The notes beneath the pieces were generated by a model. It saw nothing but the letters and a program-made list of their open reading frames with translations, searched no databases and had not been told where the DNA came from. Below are positions 43,901 to 52,846 of a stretch of DNA of 64,000 bases, piece by piece. The stretch's first letter is position 1; each line of letters opens with the position of its first letter. The translations under genes were made by a program, and so were the position numbers. The stretch comes from Filimonas sp. Its GTDB lineage: Bacteria; Bacteroidota; Bacteroidia; Chitinophagales; Chitinophagaceae. The stretch is from contig JAFKHH010000012.1 of NCBI GenBank assembly GCA_017306865.1, positions 124,001-188,000 on the forward strand, given 5' to 3'.

Positions 43901-44745
43901 AGGAGTTTGCTGTTCCTATCGATAAGTTTGGAGAGAAAGAGCAGAAAGAACATTTGCGTAAGCTACTATATCCATTCATTCTTCGCAGAACAAAAGAGCA
44001 GGTTGCAAAAGACCTTCCGTCTAAATCGGAGATGATCCTTTTCTGTGAAATGGGTAAAGAGCAGCGTGAAATATATGACGCATACAGAAACGATTATCGC
44101 GATAAAATATTAGGTGTTGTAGATTCACAAGGCGTACAAAAGTCGCAGCTTACCATTTTACAAGGTTTGATGAAGCTTCGCCAGATCTGCGATAGCCCCG
44201 CTATCATCAAAGAAGAAGAACGCTTCCCGAATGTATCTGTAAAACTGGAAGAGCTGGGCCGTGAGATCACAGAAAATATCAGTAACCACAAGGCGCTCGT
44301 CTTCTCCCAGTTCTTAGGAATGCTGGGCCTGATCAAAGAAAAGCTGAAAGAGTTGGGTGTAGATTATGAATACTTCGACGGTAGTACGTCTGCTCCGGAT
44401 AGGGAAAAAGCAATACAGCGTTTTCAGTCAGACGAAAACTGCCGGGTATTCCTTATTTCATTGAAAGCGGGTGGTGTTGGTCTTAACCTTACGGCTGCGG
44501 ATTATGTGTATATAGTTGACCCTTGGTGGAATCCGGCGGTGGAACAACAGGCGATTGACCGTACGCACCGTATTGGGCAAACGAAGAACATTTTTGCCTA
44601 CCGCATGATCTGTAAAGACACCGTAGAAGATAAAATATTATTGTTGCAGGAAAAGAAACGCGCATTGGCTGCAGACCTCATTACAGATGATACAGGATTT
44701 GTGAAGAGCCTGACGCGAGAAGATATTGAATACCTTTTTAGCTAA
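40960..44745 (+). CDS. SWIM-domain SNF2-family helicase
   Basis: This 1,261-residue ATP-dependent DNA translocase has two zinc-chelating SWIM-like motifs near the N-terminus: CGCPYNLGEICRH (about residue 73) and CTCHSDTLHPLCVH (about 183). A long middle region follows, then the SNF2 motor: motif I DDMGLGKT (about 825), motif II DESQ, SGTPLQNN, and helicase C-terminal GGVGLNLTAADYVYIVDP and DRTHRIGQ. The nucleic-acid target is unknown; bacterial members are thought to remodel protein-DNA or RNA polymerase complexes. It stands alone, with no restriction or defence partner beside it. ATG start. Confidence 0.92.
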   Translation: MALPHLIKYIYNNGTDEVIRRGKKIHAIGNVELIEYDVLLGSVTFRVKDDAYATYYKVHISKFKDPQTLSLRCGCPYNLGEICRHESAALFQLQELVDKNMLGEKEIVYDQRHTVVKMKQLDQKLIKMLTAPNAVLQAEEFLKKSRAEVVSAKDERILAEVKQDGEVYKVVIQKNEERNFDTSCTCHSDTLHPLCVHKAIVFLQLFNAHGAFYFDTIRNWDKEKDKLLSLYGYSLQDDIEGKFEFTYKDGKPFLRVLDASIKRVAITPSATVAPKPKLQPQPEEASVVVEEEEQDPATRPKYKAGIVFSNNMHQYPYIQADIVQGEPNEAGDGIVGKVEKLDLGKFINTEVFDDNDKSLVQQLRKLLPGEVSRYLNRNSPFSGIWENIIQQHDDELPEETRHLIIEYLHPKYKKLVTDIAGSSSIYFLPSRKAFQTANLEMVVPSDNYITPEFSVSFTDGQYIVECQVQLPDAKVNVADNEISSSLLFRQNGALYIWKKPEDVTLVERFLPSGKVVIEQENWGTQLQQLVLPLSKDYTVQFNNVQKEEVKDLKPEVKVMLKEKGDYLLFQPVFNYKGYDVKPSDKQKIILPVLDKLLIIHRNQEAEQLVFDKIENLHSNFIKPEEGNTLALKGSDVLKNNWFFLFIDAIKDLNIPVYGFEALKNFRFNTAKPSTKIYISSHTDWFDAKIDVHFGEQKVTIADIKKALANKQQYVQLQDGTLGILPEEWIKKYSLLFRVGDGKVSNMKLSKYHFSVIEELYEQRDEEELQFQLETKYEKLREHHDIKEVDAPDHLRPILRPYQVSGFQWLNYLNDVQWGGILADDMGLGKTIQTLSFLHHIKHAKENGKLRALVVCPTTLMYNWENEIKKFTPSISYYIHHGGSRSKDTLKDHDIDVIITTYGTLRSDIKQFVEIEFDYVVLDESQAIKNPASKVTKAASLIKAKSRLCLSGTPLQNNTFDIYAQMNFLNPGMLGSMEFFKQEFAVPIDKFGEKEQKEHLRKLLYPFILRRTKEQVAKDLPSKSEMILFCEMGKEQREIYDAYRNDYRDKILGVVDSQGVQKSQLTILQGLMKLRQICDSPAIIKEEERFPNVSVKLEELGREITENISNHKALVFSQFLGMLGLIKEKLKELGVDYEYFDGSTSAPDREKAIQRFQSDENCRVFLISLKAGGVGLNLTAADYVYIVDPWWNPAVEQQAIDRTHRIGQTKNIFAYRMICKDTVEDKILLLQEKKRALAADLITDDTGFVKSLTREDIEYLFS

Positions 44746-45088
44746 AGCGTATATAGGGATTACATAATGTATATAGGGTTTATAAGGTTAAGCAACTTTA
44801 TAAACCCTATTTTATTTGTGGTGAAGCCATCAGGAAATATTTTTTTAAACAATTAAAAAAAATAAGATATGAATGATCGGGTGATGAGAGACTGTTTATA
44901 TACCTGCCCGGCGCTTTTACAAATACAATTAACGTGAAAGCGCCTCCGGAATCAATGTGGTGACTATAGTTTTACACAATTTCAGCAATGAGACCGGAAA
45001 TTGAAAAATCCAGGGCGCAGGCTCACCTGTTTTGTTAGAAAACAAACGTTTGTGATCTTTGTTACATTGTAGTCTAAATGTGTGTTTT
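44746..45088. other. 343-base intergenic region
   Basis: A terminator (44773-44816) follows the SNF2 gene. The rest (44817-45088) has no clear gene or repeat and contains the promoter region of the next lipoprotein gene. Confidence 0.5.
44773..44816 (+). terminator. SNF2 gene terminator
   Basis: ATAGGGTTTATAA and TTATAAACCCTAT form a perfect 13-bp stem around a 12-nt loop, followed by T-rich sequence. Confidence 0.75.
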
Positions 45089-45775
45089 ATGGAAAGGGTT
45101 AGTAAAGTGCTGCTGCGCACAAGTGTTGTCTTTTTGAGCCTTAGTATTGTTTTTATCTCCTGTAGTGTTCCGGTCTCTTCGTTCCAGACACCCAATGATG
45201 TTGCGGATATGCGAGCAACAGTTTACATGAATGATAATAGTAGTGTACTGGCATATATGTCCTTAAATACAAAAGAAACCGATGATATCCAACTTCGTAT
45301 TCCCCCCAATCGCAGAACAGAAACAATTCATGTAGACTCCATTAAAGGATATGAGTTGGAGACAGGCTATTATGCAAGAAAATATTTAAACCAGGGCGAT
45401 CAGTTGTTTGGATTTGTACATGCACAACCGCGTGGGTATAGCTTTGTAAAGCAATTGACACCACAGGATTATGAAATGAATGTGTTTGAACACATCATTA
45501 AAGTAAAAGAGCAGAAAAGCCCATTGATGACCACGCAGAAGAAATATTATATAGAGGTTCCCGGAGCAAAAGATACCATCTGGTCATTACAAAGCAATTA
45601 TATAAAAAAACAACTTCAACCTGTTGAGCTTGCACTGAAAGAACAGGCACAGAGCGATGAAGCATTACGCACTTCATTGCAAAAACTGCAACGTATTCCT
45701 GACCGTGTAAATTATATGATGCAACTCGCAAAGCTGTATCAGGTGTACATTGTACATAAACAACGACCTGCATAA
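45089..45775 (+). CDS. putative lipoprotein, function unknown
   Basis: This 228-residue protein has a lipoprotein signal (VFISC, Cys near residue 25). The mature part has a beta-rich first half (RIPPNRRTETIHVDSIKGYELETGYYARKYL, residues 71-101) and a helical C-terminus with coiled-coil character (PVELALKEQAQSDEALRTSLQKLQ). I do not recognise a family. I use the ATG at 45089 rather than an upstream TTG. It lies 125 bases upstream of a large outer-membrane barrel gene and may be transcribed with it. Confidence 0.65.
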   Translation: MERVSKVLLRTSVVFLSLSIVFISCSVPVSSFQTPNDVADMRATVYMNDNSSVLAYMSLNTKETDDIQLRIPPNRRTETIHVDSIKGYELETGYYARKYLNQGDQLFGFVHAQPRGYSFVKQLTPQDYEMNVFEHIIKVKEQKSPLMTTQKKYYIEVPGAKDTIWSLQSNYIKKQLQPVELALKEQAQSDEALRTSLQKLQRIPDRVNYMMQLAKLYQVYIVHKQRPA

Positions 45776-45900
45776 TAAATAACCACGGCGATTTTCGTAC
45801 ACACCTATCTCTACGGGTTTCTTACCGATAATACGATTTCAATGACGGGCGATCATTTATTTTTACTTACCCCCCGTTTCATAAATTATCGGAGACCCTT

Positions 45901-48840
45901 ATGAGTAAGAAACCAATTCTGCTATTTGTAGCATTTGCGCTATTCGTTCTTTATGCCTCTGCACAAGGAGTAAATCCCGGAAGTGTAAAAGGACGATTGA
46001 TCGATTCGACCAGCAAGCAAGTAATGAAAGCTGCGACCATTACTATAATGGAAGCAAAAGATTCTTCTATTGTTACCTACGCTATTTCAGATTCCACCGG
46101 CCGTTTCAATTTTGATAAGCTGGATGCAAATACATACTTGTTCACAATCACATTCCAGGGATATGATGATGTTGTAAAACGTGTGACCGTAGCTAATGGT
46201 ACAGCAGGTGTTGATCTTGGCAACGTGTATATGAAGCCAAGCGCCAATGTGCTGCAGGAAGTGATAGTACAATCTACACCGCCTATTTCGTTAAAGAAAG
46301 ATACTGTTGAGTTTAATGCAGGAAGCTTTAAAACAAAACCTAACGCAGTAGCAGAAGACCTGTTGAAAAAATTGCCGGGCGTAGAAGTGGATAAAGATGG
46401 AAATATTAAAGCACAGGGCGAGTCTGTATCAAGAATATTGGTGGATGGAAAAAGATTTTTTTCAGATGATCCTAAACTGGCAACTAAAAATTTACCTCCT
46501 GATGTAATAGATAAGATCCAGGTATTTGATGCGCTTAGTGACCAAAGCGCGTTTACTGGCTTTGATGATGGCAACAGGGTAAAGACCATTAACATCGTTA
46601 CCAAAAAAGATAAACGCAAAGGGTACTTTGGACGGGCTGTAGCTGGAGTAGGTGATAAAGATCTATACCAGGCAAGTGTGAACGTCAACAGGTTTAACGG
46701 TAATCAGCAAATGTCTTTAGTTGGACAAGGTAATAATACTAACCAACAGCTCTTTTCCGTACAAGACCAGCTAGGCTCATTCTCCGGAGGCGGTGGTCGT
46801 GGCGGTAGTGGAGGAGGTGGTGGTGGCGGAAGCCGCGGCGGTGGTGGAGGAGGTGGTGGAAACCGTGGCAGTAGTGTTTCCACAACGAACGGCAACAATG
46901 GCCTTACTACTACATGGGCCGGTGGTCTCAACTATCGTGATGTATGGAGTAAAAAAACAGAAGTATATGGTAGCTATTTCTATAATAACCTGCAAGTAGT
47001 AAAAGACCAGAAAATAGCAACAGAAAACTTTATCAAAGGAGACTCATCTATTTATAATAACCAGGACCAGAATTCAAAAACAACGAATCAAAACCATCGC
47101 TTCAATTTTAATATTGAACAGCAGTTTGATTCTTCAAACTCCATGATCTTCCGTACCAACGTAAGTTATCAGAATACGGATGCGGGATCAAACCAGCAAA
47201 GTGTTTCTACAAAAGGTAAAACGCTCGCTTATGGCAATTCAAATTCTATTACAACGCGTGAAAATGATGGTTATAGCGGAACTGGTCAATTAACCTTACG
47301 CCATAAATTCAAAGCTCCTGGCAGAACATTGTCTCTTGATATGAATTTTAATGGCAGTACCAATGATGGAGATGGAACCAGTTATTCTGTAAATACTTCG
47401 TTCGATAAAAATGGCCTTAACCCAACAATAAAAACAGTAAACCAGCGATACGATAGTAAATCCAACAACAATAGCTATAGCGGTACACTCTCTTATACAG
47501 AGCCCGTAGGAAAAGGGCAGTTAATAGAGCTGGCATACAACGCCACGCTCAGCAAAAACAACTCTAGCAGGTTAACATATAACTACGATAGTACAACGCA
47601 CGGCTATACAATGATAGACTCTGGTCTTACCAACAACTTTGAGAACACAAATACGCAGAACCGTTTTACACTTAGCTATCGTATGCAGCAGGCTAAATTT
47701 AATTTTAGCGTAGGCTCAGGTGTTTTATTTTCCACACAGGAGAGTGATAACCTTTCGAAAAGTATATTCCTGAAACAGAACTTTGTAAACTTATACCCAA
47801 CAGCCAACTTCAACTACCAGTTTACAAAATCGAACCAGATCCGTTTCTTTTATACAGGAAGAACGAGTCAGCCTTCTGTAACGCAATTACAACCTGTAAC
47901 AGACTATAGCAATCCGAATAGTATAACGCAGGGTAACCCTGACCTGAAACAGGAAATGACGCACTCGTTCCGTTTGTTGTACAACAAATATGATCAGCAA
48001 ACATTCAGAAGTATGTTTGCTTCTGTGAATGCAAGTTTTGTAGCCAATAATATTGTGAACGCAGTAACGTACGTACAACCGGGTAAACCTCTTCCGCCGG
48101 GCGTACCTACAGGCACGCCAAATGGTGCAACAGTTACTAAGCCGATCAATCTGAACGGAACCTTCAATATAGTGGGTTATTTCAACTACAGCTTCCCGCT
48201 AAAAAAACCAAAATCCAACCTGAACTTTGCTTCCAACGTAAGTTATAGCACAACACCTGGCCTGGTAAACGATACGCTGAACACTACAAGAAATACTGCG
48301 TTGGGGGAAACGATCAGGTGGACAACAAACCTGTCTAGTAACTTTGACATGAACTTCTCTTCCACATCTACGTACAACATTGCGCGCTATTCTATTCAGC
48401 CGGACCAGAATGCAAACTATTTCTCACAGGCATTGAATGTGGAAGCAACAGCGTATACAAACAATGGTTGGTTAATTGCCAGCGACTTTGATTTTACGGC
48501 TTATACAGGACGAGCAGATGGTTACAACACAGTTGTTCCTTTGTGGAATGCCAGTGTAGCAAAACAGTTCCTCAAAAACAAAGCTGCTGAAATTCGTTTC
48601 TCTGTATTTGACCTGTTAAACCAGAACGTAAGTATAACACGTAACACAACAGAGAACTATGTACAAGACGTTCAGACAAAAGTATTGACAAGATATTTCC
48701 TGGTAACCTTTACCTATAACCTGCGCAATTTTGCCGGTGGTCAAGGCCAGCGTATGCCGGGCTTCTTCCGTGGTAACGGTGGCGGAGGCCGCAACGGCTT
48801 CGGCGGCGGTAATGGCGGTGGCGGGTTTAGAAAGCAGTAG
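45901..48840 (+). CDS. TonB-dependent-receptor-like outer-membrane beta-barrel protein with Gly-rich inserts
   Basis: This 979-residue outer-membrane protein has a signal peptide (ending YASAQ). A carboxypeptidase-regulatory-like domain follows (GSVKGRLIDSTSKQVMKAATI), then a plug-like region (DLLKKLPGVEVDKDGNIKAQG, VSRILVDGKRFFSDDPKLAT) and a long beta-barrel of the OMP_b-brl type. A Gly/Arg/Ser-rich insert (about residues 296-325, DNA 46787-46875) and a Gly-rich C-terminal tail are unusual. The substrate is unknown. A paralogue at 59897 has the same layout without the Gly-rich insert. Confidence 0.85.
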   Translation: MSKKPILLFVAFALFVLYASAQGVNPGSVKGRLIDSTSKQVMKAATITIMEAKDSSIVTYAISDSTGRFNFDKLDANTYLFTITFQGYDDVVKRVTVANGTAGVDLGNVYMKPSANVLQEVIVQSTPPISLKKDTVEFNAGSFKTKPNAVAEDLLKKLPGVEVDKDGNIKAQGESVSRILVDGKRFFSDDPKLATKNLPPDVIDKIQVFDALSDQSAFTGFDDGNRVKTINIVTKKDKRKGYFGRAVAGVGDKDLYQASVNVNRFNGNQQMSLVGQGNNTNQQLFSVQDQLGSFSGGGGRGGSGGGGGGGSRGGGGGGGGNRGSSVSTTNGNNGLTTTWAGGLNYRDVWSKKTEVYGSYFYNNLQVVKDQKIATENFIKGDSSIYNNQDQNSKTTNQNHRFNFNIEQQFDSSNSMIFRTNVSYQNTDAGSNQQSVSTKGKTLAYGNSNSITTRENDGYSGTGQLTLRHKFKAPGRTLSLDMNFNGSTNDGDGTSYSVNTSFDKNGLNPTIKTVNQRYDSKSNNNSYSGTLSYTEPVGKGQLIELAYNATLSKNNSSRLTYNYDSTTHGYTMIDSGLTNNFENTNTQNRFTLSYRMQQAKFNFSVGSGVLFSTQESDNLSKSIFLKQNFVNLYPTANFNYQFTKSNQIRFFYTGRTSQPSVTQLQPVTDYSNPNSITQGNPDLKQEMTHSFRLLYNKYDQQTFRSMFASVNASFVANNIVNAVTYVQPGKPLPPGVPTGTPNGATVTKPINLNGTFNIVGYFNYSFPLKKPKSNLNFASNVSYSTTPGLVNDTLNTTRNTALGETIRWTTNLSSNFDMNFSSTSTYNIARYSIQPDQNANYFSQALNVEATAYTNNGWLIASDFDFTAYTGRADGYNTVVPLWNASVAKQFLKNKAAEIRFSVFDLLNQNVSITRNTTENYVQDVQTKVLTRYFLVTFTYNLRNFAGGQGQRMPGFFRGNGGGGRNGFGGGNGGGGFRKQ

Positions 48841-49302
48841 GAGAAAAGGCCCAAGGATTAAGGTGTGAAGTATGAGGTAAGAGAGCCTTTAACCTCACAC
48901 CTTTTCTTATACCTTATTGCATTACACCTCAATCCTTACGCCCCATCCTATCGCTTGTTAGCAACTTTCTTTCGACTTAACCAAATTTTCATAAAAAAAT
49001 ATCCACATTTTCTTCAAACAACATTAATTTTACGCCTTCAAAACTTTTTGGATCACCTTTTCATTTTGAACTGAAGTTGAAACAATACACCACCCATAGT
49101 CACTTATCAGCAAACCATCCTTCATTGGTGGGTGATTTCCATTTTGTGGGTAACCTCTCTTTCTCTTATTTGATCCGACGACCAAGAATCTGATAGTCCC
49201 TAATTCTAACAGCATTGGGATAAGTGTATTTGCAGGGGAGAAGTGTACCTGCGATAAAGCATTCGTATATAACATTCTATCATCTTTTTTCAACAGCATA
49301 TA
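48841..49302. other. 462-base intergenic region before the arginine cluster
   Basis: The first 100 bases are a family D inverted repeat (48852-48940). The remainder (48941-49302) has no convincing gene and should contain the promoter for the arginine cluster. I see no clear ArgR-box-like palindrome, though CACCACCCAT and GGTGGGTG (around 49088 and 49119) form an imperfect inverted pair. Confidence 0.5.
48852..48940. repeat. dispersed inverted repeat, family D
   Basis: The left arm has AAGGATTAAGGTGTGAAG; the right arm has AACCTCACACC and CACCTCAATCCTTA, roughly complementary. A related CACCTTATACCTTACTCC stretch lies at 52800-52840. Confidence 0.65.
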
Positions 49303-50007
49303 GTGGAACAGTCTAATATAATTGTAAGGGTAGCAACAAAGGCAGATACGCATTATGCCGCCACCATCACAGACGAGATGGAAGCGTCGGCCAAAGCGCG
49401 AGGAACAGGTATTGCCAAACGCTCCCCCGATTATGTAGCCATGAAAATGGAAGAAGGAAAAGCCGTAATAGCCCTTACCACAGATGGTGCTTGGGTTGGC
49501 TTCTGCTACATCGAAGAATGGAGCCATGGCAAGTTTGTGGCAAACAGCGGCCTGATCGTTTCCCCGGAATTTAGAAAAAGCGGTGTGGCAAAAGAGATTA
49601 AAAAGCGCATCTTCAATCTTTCCAGGGAGAAATACCCGGAAGCAAAAATATTTGGCCTCACCACCGGTCTCGCAGTGATGAAAATCAACTCCGAGCTTGG
49701 TTATGAGCCGGTTACCTATTCTGAACTTACAGATGACGAACAGTTTTGGGCAGGTTGTAAAAGCTGCGTGAACTACGACATACTCATGAGTAAAGAAAGG
49801 AAAAACTGTATGTGTACTGCCATGCTATTTGACCCGGCAGACCACTATGAGCCAAAAGAAACAACGGAGTATTTTGAAAAGAACAGCAAACTCTACGAAA
49901 GACTCCTGAGAATAAAGCAATTATTCCGGAAAAAAGACGGAAAGGGAGGCAATGGGTCAGGTGGAGGAAAACCAAGATCTTTTTTTAGCTCTTTTTTTCA
50001 TCTGTAG
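49303..50007 (+). CDS. GNAT acyltransferase, probable N-acylglutamate synthase of the arginine pathway
   Basis: This 234-residue protein has a GNAT fold (IIVRVATKADTHYA, then VGFCYIEEW, and the acyl-CoA loop SPEFRKSGVAKEIKKRIF). It heads a complete arginine cluster that otherwise lacks an enzyme for step one, so it is the likely N-acylation enzyme for glutamate; similar GNAT proteins lead arg clusters in Bacteroides. Acetyl- or succinyl-CoA is the donor, and ArgF' suggests succinyl. It starts with GTG at 49303. The C-terminal tail is Gly/Lys-rich and low complexity. The next gene is argG. Confidence 0.72.
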   Translation: MEQSNIIVRVATKADTHYAATITDEMEASAKARGTGIAKRSPDYVAMKMEEGKAVIALTTDGAWVGFCYIEEWSHGKFVANSGLIVSPEFRKSGVAKEIKKRIFNLSREKYPEAKIFGLTTGLAVMKINSELGYEPVTYSELTDDEQFWAGCKSCVNYDILMSKERKNCMCTAMLFDPADHYEPKETTEYFEKNSKLYERLLRIKQLFRKKDGKGGNGSGGGKPRSFFSSFFHL

Positions 50008-50148
50008 CTGGCAAATAACCTAAGGGTACAAATGTGGCACATTACGTTTACGTTACCCCCGGAGAGAACACTAAACAAATACGGGAATATTTTTTATAAT
50101 AGAGAATGATACGCAACGGGTATCAGCATAAATTTTAAATAATTCGTC

Positions 50149-51348
50149 ATGGCAAAAAAAATAGTACTTGGTTTCAGCGGTGGCTTAGACACTACTTATT
50201 GCGTGAAATACCTGGGTGAGGATAAAGGTTATGAAGTGCACAGTGTGATTGTAAATACTGGCGGCTTCGATGAAGAAGAACTGAAAAAGATAGAAGCACA
50301 TGCATATAAACTGGGTGTAAAAACACATACAACAGTAGACGCTGTAAAAGGCTATTATGACAGGATTATAAAATACCTTGTTTTTGGTAACGTATTAAAA
50401 AACAATACTTATCCGTTAAGCGTAAGTGCTGAACGTCTTGTACAGGCATTACATATTGCCGATCATGTAAAAGCATTGAATGCCGATGCTGTTGCGCACG
50501 GCAGTACAGGCGCAGGTAACGACCAGGTAAGATTTGACATGGTGTTCAACATCGTTATTCCTGGTGTGGAGATCATAACGCCGATCCGTGATTTAAAACT
50601 CAGCCGCGAAGCGGAAATCGAGTATCTCAAATCGAAAGGCGTAGAGATGAATTTTGAAAAAGCAGCATACTCTATCAACAAAGGTTTGTGGGGTACAAGC
50701 GTAGGTGGCAAAGAAACATTGTCATCAAAAGGATTGTTGCCGGAAGAAGCTTGGCCTACACAGGTAACTAAAACAGACGGTGAAGAAGTAAAACTTTCTT
50801 TTACCAAAGGTGAATTGACCGCTATAAATGATAAAACATTCGCACATCCTTCAGAAGCTATTCAATACTTACAGGCAATAGCCGGCGCTTATGGCATTGG
50901 CAGAGATATACATGTGGGTGATACGATCATTGGTATCAAAGGTCGTGTAGGTTTTGAAGCTGCTGCGCCAATGGTTATTTTGAAAGCACACCATGCTTTG
51001 GAAAAACATACATTGACTAAATGGCAACTAAGCTGGAAAGACAATATTGCAAACTTCTATGGTAACTGGATGCACGAAGGCCAGATCCTCGATCCGGTAA
51101 TGCGCGATATAGAAGCGTTCCTGCAAAGCTCACAGGAAACAGTGACCGGTAATGTATTTGTACAGTTACAACCATATCGCTTCCAGGTGATAGGCATCGA
51201 GTCTAAATATGACCTGATGAACAGCAAGTTTGGCAAGTACGGTGAAATGAATAACGGCTGGTCTGGTGAAGACGTTCGCGGTTTCAGCAAAATATTTGGT
51301 AACCAGACTGCCATGTTCCATTTAGTAAAAGCAGACGCTGAAAAATAA
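50149..51348 (+). CDS. argG: argininosuccinate synthase
   Basis: ArgG joins citrulline and aspartate with ATP. The 399-residue protein has the PP-loop GFSGGLDTT at residues 8-16, the signature AHGSTGAGNDQVRFD and the GKxTLSSKG-like region. Length is normal. ATG start. It lies 141 bases after the GNAT gene and seven bases before the cupin gene. Confidence 0.96.
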   Translation: MAKKIVLGFSGGLDTTYCVKYLGEDKGYEVHSVIVNTGGFDEEELKKIEAHAYKLGVKTHTTVDAVKGYYDRIIKYLVFGNVLKNNTYPLSVSAERLVQALHIADHVKALNADAVAHGSTGAGNDQVRFDMVFNIVIPGVEIITPIRDLKLSREAEIEYLKSKGVEMNFEKAAYSINKGLWGTSVGGKETLSSKGLLPEEAWPTQVTKTDGEEVKLSFTKGELTAINDKTFAHPSEAIQYLQAIAGAYGIGRDIHVGDTIIGIKGRVGFEAAAPMVILKAHHALEKHTLTKWQLSWKDNIANFYGNWMHEGQILDPVMRDIEAFLQSSQETVTGNVFVQLQPYRFQVIGIESKYDLMNSKFGKYGEMNNGWSGEDVRGFSKIFGNQTAMFHLVKADAEK

Positions 51349-51354
51349 TAAGTC

Positions 51355-51696
51355 ATGCGCTTCTCCAAAGACAATGCAATAAAGCATTACAAATGGGGCG
51401 ATAATTGTGACGGCTGGGTGTATGTAGAGAATGACCAGCTATCTGTAAAGCAGGAGTTAATGCCAGCAGGTACAGCAGAAGCGTTACATTATCACCAGAA
51501 AGCGCAACAGTTCTTTTATATCATCAATGGCACTGCCACCTTTGAGTTAGACGGTGAATTGTTTGAAGTAAAAAGTGGCAATGCTTTCTATATAGATGCC
51601 GGGAAAAAGCATCGTATTGTGAATAATACAACAGAGCCGCTGGAGTTTATATTAAGCTCACAGCCCTCTACAAATAATGACAGGTTTAATTTGTAA
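51355..51696 (+). CDS. cupin-domain protein in the arginine cluster
   Basis: This 113-residue protein is a single cupin barrel. Motif 1 is ALHYHQKAQQFFYIINGTATFEL (HxH plus E-like region, about residues 43-65) and motif 2 is GNAFYIDAGKKHRIVN, with candidate metal histidines H45, H47 and H85-ish. It is packed between argG (6-base gap) and argC (5-base gap), so it is certainly co-transcribed. Its role is unknown: it may sense or bind an intermediate or act as a small isomerase or dioxygenase. Confidence 0.82.
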   Translation: MRFSKDNAIKHYKWGDNCDGWVYVENDQLSVKQELMPAGTAEALHYHQKAQQFFYIINGTATFELDGELFEVKSGNAFYIDAGKKHRIVNNTTEPLEFILSSQPSTNNDRFNL

Positions 51697-51701
51697 TTGA
51701 C

Positions 51702-52682
51702 ATGAAGAAAGTACGCGTTGGAATTATAGGCGGAGCGGGATATACCGGTGGCGAATTGATCCGCTTATTGGTTAATCACCCTCATGCTGTTATTTCTTTT
51801 GTACATAGCAAAAGTAATGCTAGCAACCTGCTGTCTAAAGTACACCAGGACCTGGTTGGCGAAACGGACCTGACCTTTACAGGAGAGCTATCTGATGAAG
51901 TAGATGTACTTTTCTTATGCACGGGTCATGGTGAGGCAAAGAAATTTTTAGAAGCAAATCCTGTTGCATCACACATTAAAGTCATCGACCTTTCCAACGA
52001 CTTCCGTCTTTCTCAACATGCGCAAATAGGCGACCGGAAATTTGTTTACGGCCTGCCTGAATTAAACAAAGAAGCAATAAAGGACGCAAATAATATTGCA
52101 AATCCTGGCTGCTTCGCCACTGCTATACAAGTGGGCCTATTGCCTCTTGCAAAAGCTGGTCTGCTACACGATATATACACAACAGGTATTACCGGTTCTA
52201 CTGGCGCAGGCCAGGGGCTGGCAGCCACTTCGCACTTTAGCTGGCGTGCAAACAATATACAGGCGTATAAGACACTAACACATCAGCACCTTGGCGAGAT
52301 AGGTCAGTCTCTATTACAATTACAACCTGAGGGAAATGTTGACCTCAGCTTTGTACCTTGGCGCGGAGATTTTACACGCGGAATTTTCATCAGTTCAACG
52401 ATCAGGACAGATAAATCTTACGAAGAACTGGTTGCGTTGTATAAAGCGTTTTATAAAGGACAACCATTTACCATTGTTACAGAAGAACCTGTGTTCCTGA
52501 AACAAGTTGTGAATACTAATAAAGCAATTGTGCAGTTAGAAAAAGTAGGAGATAAATTAGTTGTTCACTCAGCTATAGATAACTTATTAAAAGGGGCATC
52601 AGGACAAGCGGTTCAAAACATGAACCTGATGTTTGGATTGGATGAAACAGCAGGATTGAAACTGAAGGCGAACTTTTTTTAG
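51702..52682 (+). CDS. argC: N-acetyl-gamma-glutamyl-phosphate reductase
   Basis: ArgC reduces N-acyl-glutamyl phosphate to the semialdehyde with NADPH. The 326-residue protein has the Rossmann start VGIIGGAGYTGGELIRLL and the catalytic cysteine in NPGCFATAIQVGLLPL, followed by GITGSTGAGQ. ATG start, tight to the cupin gene. A family C repeat fills the 164-base gap to argD and starts at its stop codon. Confidence 0.95.
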   Translation: MKKVRVGIIGGAGYTGGELIRLLVNHPHAVISFVHSKSNASNLLSKVHQDLVGETDLTFTGELSDEVDVLFLCTGHGEAKKFLEANPVASHIKVIDLSNDFRLSQHAQIGDRKFVYGLPELNKEAIKDANNIANPGCFATAIQVGLLPLAKAGLLHDIYTTGITGSTGAGQGLAATSHFSWRANNIQAYKTLTHQHLGEIGQSLLQLQPEGNVDLSFVPWRGDFTRGIFISSTIRTDKSYEELVALYKAFYKGQPFTIVTEEPVFLKQVVNTNKAIVQLEKVGDKLVVHSAIDNLLKGASGQAVQNMNLMFGLDETAGLKLKANFF

Positions 52683-52790
52683 TCTTAGTGGTCTCTGCGT
52701 CTCCTTTGCAATACTTGGCGTCTTTGTGTGAAACCGTAGCCACCAAGACACGAAGAAACACAAAGGAAAAAGAAGAATAAAATTTTTACG
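52683..52790. repeat. dispersed inverted repeat, family C
   Basis: It begins at the argC stop. It contains CTGCGTCTCCTTTGC, TTGGCGTCTTTGTGTG and, inverted, CACCAAGACACGAAGAAACA. Related pieces occur at 29307-29334, 55052-55092 and 58117-58160, mostly at gene ends. Confidence 0.75.
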
Positions 52791-52846
52791 AAGGAGTAAC
52801 TAAAAGGATTTACACCTTATACCTTACTCCACAAACCTTTCTTTAT

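Noticed and set aside
40960-44745. DISARM-type defence system from the SNF2 helicase
   Set aside because: The accompanying DISARM methylase, DUF1998 and PLD genes are missing; flanks are comB and a lipoprotein gene.
46704-46999. Proline- or threonine-rich ORFs on both strands
   Set aside because: They are shadow frames of the Gly-rich codon repeat in the outer-membrane protein gene.
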